From Brevibacterium sp. 'Marine' (GTDB lineage Bacteria > Actinomycetota > Actinomycetes > Actinomycetales > Brevibacteriaceae): a stretch of 64,000 nt of DNA. The translations under genes were made by a program, and so were the position numbers. Positions 59,091-64,000 of the stretch are shown here, piece after piece; within the stretch, counting starts at the first letter, position 1, and every line of letters begins with the position of its first letter. The stretch is taken from assembly GCF_012844365.1 (NCBI RefSeq), contig NZ_CP051626.1, forward strand, positions 2,852,001-2,916,000. Direction: 5' to 3'. A model generated the notes under the pieces. It ran no database searches and was not told the DNA's origin. It saw nothing but the letters and a program-made list of their open reading frames with translations.

Positions 59091-61445
59091 TCACGCCTGC
59101 GCGTCGACGACGCTGTGGATCTCTGCGGACTCTTCCTCATCGGCGCGTGGCTCGAACCGCACCATCACGGCTTTGAATCCTGGTGTGTTCGACTCTCTGG
59201 CCACGAGATCCCGGTGAACCAGCGCGTTCGCCTCAGGATAGTAGGCCGCGACGCAGCCGCGCGCTGTCGGATAGGCAACCATCCGGAACTTCTCCGCCCG
59301 TCGCTCCTCCCCGTTGAAGACCGAGATCACGTCGACGAGCTGACCGTCGTCGACACCGGCGGGGCCGAGATCGGCTGGATTGATCAGAATCACCCTGCGC
59401 CCGCCCGAGATGCCCCGATAGCGATCGTCGAGCCCGTAGAACGTCGTGTTGTACTGATCATGTGAGCGCATCGTCTGCAGCACCAGGTGCCCCTCCGGCG
59501 GCAGCAGATACTCGAGTTCGCGGGTGCTGAACTGCGCCCGTCCTTCGGCCGTCGCGAAAGTCCGTGTGTCGCGGGGCGGGTTGGGCAGAACGAAGCCGTA
59601 CTTGTCCCGCACTCGCCGGTTGAACTCCTCGGTGCCTTCCACGACCCGCGAGATGCGGTCGCGGATGACATCGTAGTCTTCAGCCATCGCCTTCCAGTCG
59701 ATGACGTGATCAGGTCCGAAGACCGCCTCGGCGATCCGGGCGAGCAGCACCGGTTCAGCCAGGAGGTGATCGGAGACCGGTTCGAGCCGACCTTGGGTGC
59801 GGCTGACGACCGACATCGAATTCTCCACCGAGAGGAACTGTGCTCCCGAAGGATGTTTGTCATCCTTGTCGGTGCGTCCGAGCGTGGGGAGGACGATCGA
59901 TGTCTTGCCGTGGACGACATGAGAGCGGTTGGGCTTCGTCGAGATATGCACGGTGAGTCCGGTGCGTCTGAGTCCGGCCTCCATGGCCGCGGTATCCGAG
60001 TTGGCCATGGCCAGGTTCCCGCCCAAGGACACGAACACGTCGACGTCTCCGCGGGCCATGGCGTGCATCGCCTCTGTGGAGTCATAGCCGTGCTTCCGGG
60101 GAGCCTCAATGCCGAACTCGGCATCGAGGCGCTGCAGGAAGTCCTCTTTCGGCTTCTCCCAGATCCCGAAGGTACGGTCGCCCTGGACATTCGAGTGCCC
60201 GCGCACCGGGCAGGCCCCGGCCCCGGGCTTCCCGAAGTTGCCCTGGAGGAGGAGCAGGTTGATGATCTCCTTGATGGTGTCGACTGAATGCGGCTGCTGT
60301 GTGATGCCCAGGGCCCAACAGAAGATCGTCGCCCGCGACTTCGCCAGCAGGTCCGCAACGTGTTCGATCTCGGCGCGCTCAAGACCGGTGGCGAGTTCGA
60401 TCTCCGCCCAGTTGAGCTCCTGTCTGGCTTCCGCATAGGCGGTGAAGCCGTCGGTGGAGGACTCGATGAACTCCTGGTCGATGACTGTCCCCGGGGCCTC
60501 GGCTTCCTTCTTCAGCAGCAGATGACCGAGCGCCTGGAAGAGCGCTTGGTCTCCCCCGACGCGGATCTGGAGGAATTCGTCACTCGTCCTCTCCCCGTCG
60601 GCCAGCAGGCCCTTGGGCGTCTGCGGATCCTTGAAGCGGAGAAGCCCCGCCTCGGGCAGCGGATTGACCGCGACGACCTTGCCGCCGTTGCGCCGGCATT
60701 CAGCGAGCGTACCGAGCATGCGCGGATGGTTCGTCCCCGGGTTCTGTCCGACGACGAAGATGAGTTCGGCCTGCTCAAGATCCTCGAGTGACACGGTTCC
60801 CTTGCCGATTCCGATCGTCGGAGACAGCGCGGTTCCTGAGGACTCGTGGCACATGTTCGAGCAGTCGGGAAGATTGTTCGTGCCGAGACTGCGTGCGAAC
60901 AGCTGGTAGAGGAATGCCGTCTCATTGGGCGTCCGACCGGAGGTGTAGAAGACCGACCGATCGGGCTCCGTGGCACGGATGTGGTCGGCAATGGTCTCGA
61001 ACGCCTCGGCCCAGGAGATCGGCGAATAGTGCGACTCGCCTTCGCGGATGATCATCGGATGAGTGATGCGACCGGATTGGCCGAGCCAGTACTCCGTCTT
61101 CTCTTCGAGCACGGAGATCGGGTGCTGTTCCCACCAACCGGGTGTCGCCACGCGGGTCGTGTTCTCCTCGGCGAGAGCCTTCGCGCCGTTTTCGCAGAAT
61201 TCGATCTTCTTCCGATCACCGGTGATCGACTCCGGCCACGCACATCCCGGGCAGTCGACGCCGTCGGGTTGGTTGACCCGGAACATCGACCGTACGGTCC
61301 GGCTCGCACCGCCTTGTCTGAGTCCGCGTTCGAAAGCCACTTCGACGGCTTTGAGTCCGGCTGCCGCAGTCTTCGGTTCGCTGATGACGAGGTCGTTCTC
61401 GTCAATATCATCGAATTCGACTCGACGTCCACGCACGTTCGACAC
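59091..61445 (-). CDS. FdhF/YdeP-family molybdopterin oxidoreductase
   Basis: 784 residues. Molybdopterin-binding oxidoreductase of the YdeP group. GVDCPGCAWPES is the short cysteine-containing N-terminal motif of this group; VFYTSGRTPNETAFLYQLFA, DCSNMCHESSGTAL, AELIFVVGQNPGTNHPR and GQNPG-type loops bind the cofactor; LVLQTMRSHDQYNTTFYGLD begins the C-terminal molydopterin dinucleotide domain. Resembles formate dehydrogenase H, but no partner subunits are near, and the in vivo substrate is unknown; YdeP relates to acid resistance in E. coli. The GTG start at 61445 follows AGAGGTGA. Confidence 0.9.
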   Translation of the reverse strand: MSNVRGRRVEFDDIDENDLVISEPKTAAAGLKAVEVAFERGLRQGGASRTVRSMFRVNQPDGVDCPGCAWPESITGDRKKIEFCENGAKALAEENTTRVATPGWWEQHPISVLEEKTEYWLGQSGRITHPMIIREGESHYSPISWAEAFETIADHIRATEPDRSVFYTSGRTPNETAFLYQLFARSLGTNNLPDCSNMCHESSGTALSPTIGIGKGTVSLEDLEQAELIFVVGQNPGTNHPRMLGTLAECRRNGGKVVAVNPLPEAGLLRFKDPQTPKGLLADGERTSDEFLQIRVGGDQALFQALGHLLLKKEAEAPGTVIDQEFIESSTDGFTAYAEARQELNWAEIELATGLERAEIEHVADLLAKSRATIFCWALGITQQPHSVDTIKEIINLLLLQGNFGKPGAGACPVRGHSNVQGDRTFGIWEKPKEDFLQRLDAEFGIEAPRKHGYDSTEAMHAMARGDVDVFVSLGGNLAMANSDTAAMEAGLRRTGLTVHISTKPNRSHVVHGKTSIVLPTLGRTDKDDKHPSGAQFLSVENSMSVVSRTQGRLEPVSDHLLAEPVLLARIAEAVFGPDHVIDWKAMAEDYDVIRDRISRVVEGTEEFNRRVRDKYGFVLPNPPRDTRTFATAEGRAQFSTRELEYLLPPEGHLVLQTMRSHDQYNTTFYGLDDRYRGISGGRRVILINPADLGPAGVDDGQLVDVISVFNGEERRAEKFRMVAYPTARGCVAAYYPEANALVHRDLVARESNTPGFKAVMVRFEPRADEEESAEIHSVVDAQA

Positions 61446-61607
61446 TGACGATCACCTCTGACCTCGGAGAACAACTGTTGAACGATCCTATCCGAGCACG
61501 GTCGGCGGCTCAGAGCCACGGAGCGATAATCTCGCATTCCGGTCAGACTCTCGGGAATACGCTCCTGGGTCGCGCACCTGGGCGATTCGACGACTGGGAA
61601 TGCAGAA

Positions 61608-61644
61608 GCGGCCCACCCAAGCATTCTGTGCCTGGATGGGCCGC
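61608..61644 (-). terminator. Terminator of nrdF
   Basis: GCGGCCCACCCA (61608-61619) pairs with TGGATGGGCCGC (61633-61644) with one wobble, 20 bases after the nrdF stop. The rest of 61446-61664 shows nothing else. Confidence 0.8.
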
Positions 61645-61664
61645 GCGAGGTCGGGACCGAGAAC

Positions 61665-62772
<1,108 letters not shown>

Positions 62773-62782
62773 ATTCCGTTGA

Positions 62783-64000
62783 TCAGAGCATGCAGGAGAC
62801 GCAGCCTTCGACCTCCGTGCCCTGCAGAGCAAGCTGCCGGAGCCGGATGTAGTAGATGGTCTTGATTCCCTTGCGCCAGGCGTAGATCTGCGCCTTGTTG
62901 ATGTCACGAGTGGTAGCGGTGTCCATGAAGAACAGCGTCAGCGACAGGCCCTGGTCGACGTGCTTCGTGGCCTCGGCATACGTGTCGATGATCTTCTCGT
63001 AGCCGATCTCGTAGGCGTCCTGGTAATACTCGAGGTTGTCGTTGTCCATGAAGGGAGCCGGGTAGTACACGCGGCCGACCTTGCCCTCCTTGCGGATTTC
63101 GATCTTCGAGGCCACCGGGTGGATCGACGAGGTCGAGTTGTTGATGTATGAGATCGAACCGGTCGGCGGCACGGCCTGGAGGTTCTGGTTGTAGATGCCG
63201 TGCTCGGCCACTTGAGCCTTGAGCTCTCGCCAGTCGTCCTGCGTCGGGATGTGCACGTTCGCTGCGGAGAACAGTTCGGCCACACGAGCGGTGCGCGGCT
63301 GCCAGGCCTCATCGGTGTACTTGTCGAAGTATTCGCCGGTGGCGTACTTCGACCGCTCGAAGCCGGCGAAGGTCTCACCGCGTTCCTTCGCGATCTCCAT
63401 CGACGCGCGCACACAGTGGTAGGCGACGGTGTAGAAGTACATGTTCGTGAAGTCCAGGCCCTCATCGGAGCCGTAGTAGATGTGCTCCCGAGCCAGATAG
63501 CCGTGGAGGTTCATCTGCCCCAGGCCGATGGCATGCGACATGTCGTTGCCGCGGGCGATCGAGGGCACGGATTGGATGTTCGAGGTCTCGGCGACAGCGG
63601 TGAGTCCCCGGATCGCGGTCTCGATGGTCTGACCGAAGTTGTCCGAGTCCATCGTCAGTGCGATGTTGAGCGAACCGAGGTTGCAGGAGATGTCCTTGCC
63701 GACGACGTCGTAGCCGAGATCATCGTCGTACTTGCTGGGTTCGGAGACCTGGAGGATCTCCGAGCAGAGGTTGGACATGATGATCTTGCCGTCGATCGGG
63801 TTCGCCTTGTTGACGGTGTCCTCGAACATCACGTACGGGTACCCGGACTCGAACTGGATCTCGGCCAGAGTCTGGAAGAACTCACGGGCGTTGATCTTCT
63901 TCTTCTTGATCGCCGCGTTGTCGACGAGCTCGGTGTACTTCTCGGTGACATTGATGTCGGAGAAGGGCACACCGTAGACGCGCTCGACGTCGTAGGGGCT
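62783..64000 (-). CDS. nrdE: Class Ib ribonucleotide reductase alpha subunit (3' part)
   Basis: The gene runs off the right edge; 406 C-terminal residues are present of an expected ~700. The reading frame stays open to 64000 ([13 protein letters not shown] and onward). [13 protein letters not shown] holds the active-site Cys and Glu; GSLNIA and [20 protein letters not shown] are conserved barrel motifs; the two tail cysteines are in EGCVSCML. Reduces ribonucleoside diphosphates with NrdF. Any nrdH and nrdI would lie beyond the window. Confidence 0.96.
   Translation of the reverse strand, partial: SPYDVERVYGVPFSDINVTEKYTELVDNAAIKKKKINAREFFQTLAEIQFESGYPYVMFEDTVNKANPIDGKIIMSNLCSEILQVSEPSKYDDDLGYDVVGKDISCNLGSLNIALTMDSDNFGQTIETAIRGLTAVAETSNIQSVPSIARGNDMSHAIGLGQMNLHGYLAREHIYYGSDEGLDFTNMYFYTVAYHCVRASMEIAKERGETFAGFERSKYATGEYFDKYTDEAWQPRTARVAELFSAANVHIPTQDDWRELKAQVAEHGIYNQNLQAVPPTGSISYINNSTSSIHPVASKIEIRKEGKVGRVYYPAPFMDNDNLEYYQDAYEIGYEKIIDTYAEATKHVDQGLSLTLFFMDTATTRDINKAQIYAWRKGIKTIYYIRLRQLALQGTEVEGCVSCML

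Overview
The window is one contiguous piece of high-GC actinobacterial chromosome. Supporting signs are GTG and TTG starts with GGAGG-type ribosome sites, an IdeR/DtxR-type iron box, a DUF3618 protein, an LPXTG surface protein, a class Ib NrdEF reductase and an actinobacterial SdhCDAB operon. Gene content and order fit Brevibacterium or a close relative in the Micrococcales. The genus is an inference from family memory and was not tested by a search. I see no plasmid, prophage, insertion sequence or CRISPR array.

Layout. 0-7 kb: glutaminase with a STAS domain, a siderophore-interacting flavoprotein behind an iron box, a large LPXTG-anchored choice-of-anchor I protein, a DapA-family aldolase and a ribokinase. 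7-12 kb: tRNA-His, two large envelope proteins of unknown function, a small ORF, DUF3618, a GroES-like protein and tRNA-Lys. 12.4-19.6 kb: a GntR regulator divergent from a 5-oxoproline-type operon (NRAMP-like transporter, PxpA, DUF1445 hydro-lyase, fused PxpB-PxpC, biotin carboxylase/BCCP). 19.7-24.4 kb: Bcp peroxiredoxin, tRNA-Leu, a GNAT protein, a MerR/anthrone-oxygenase-like pair, a decayed TIGR03083-type gene, and an ASCH protein translationally coupled to a TetR regulator. 24.5-29.2 kb: the TetR regulator faces an amidohydrolase and APC permease; then a PadR/HAAS membrane pair. 29.2-36.8 kb: a fructose PTS block fruR-fruK-fruA-ptsI-ptsH ending in an RsmC/RlmG-like methyltransferase. 37-41 kb: universal stress protein, GlxA-type regulator, APC permease, threonine aldolase. 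41.3-47.9 kb: sucCD, MarR, GNAT, a lipoprotein, an FAD monooxygenase and a small membrane protein. 47.8-52.8 kb: adenosine deaminase, BMP-type lipoprotein, M20 amidohydrolase, mannose-1-phosphate guanylyltransferase. 53.1-58.9 kb: sdhCDAB, a D-Ala-D-Ala carboxypeptidase and a 56-residue gene. 59-64 kb: FdhF/YdeP-type molybdopterin oxidoreductase, nrdF and the 3' part of nrdE, which runs off the window.

How it works together. Much of the window is central metabolism (TCA steps SucCD and SdhCDAB, sugar PTS, deoxynucleotide synthesis) interleaved with small regulator-plus-target modules. Several modules have clear palindromic operators in the divergent or leader regions: GntR 13140-13150, MerR 22296-22314, TetR 24497-24515, PadR 27808-27828, MarR 43554-43566.

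The most unusual material is non-coding. Long imperfect inverted repeats of several sequence families sit at gene ends; two related ones bracket the FAD monooxygenase gene. A near-palindromic decamer, GCCTCGGCGA, is strongly over-represented on both strands. A 26-base copy of the tRNA-Lys anticodon region lies upstream of the tRNA gene. The most promising candidate for an incompletely described pathway is the 12.4-19.6 kb oxoproline/carboxylase operon.
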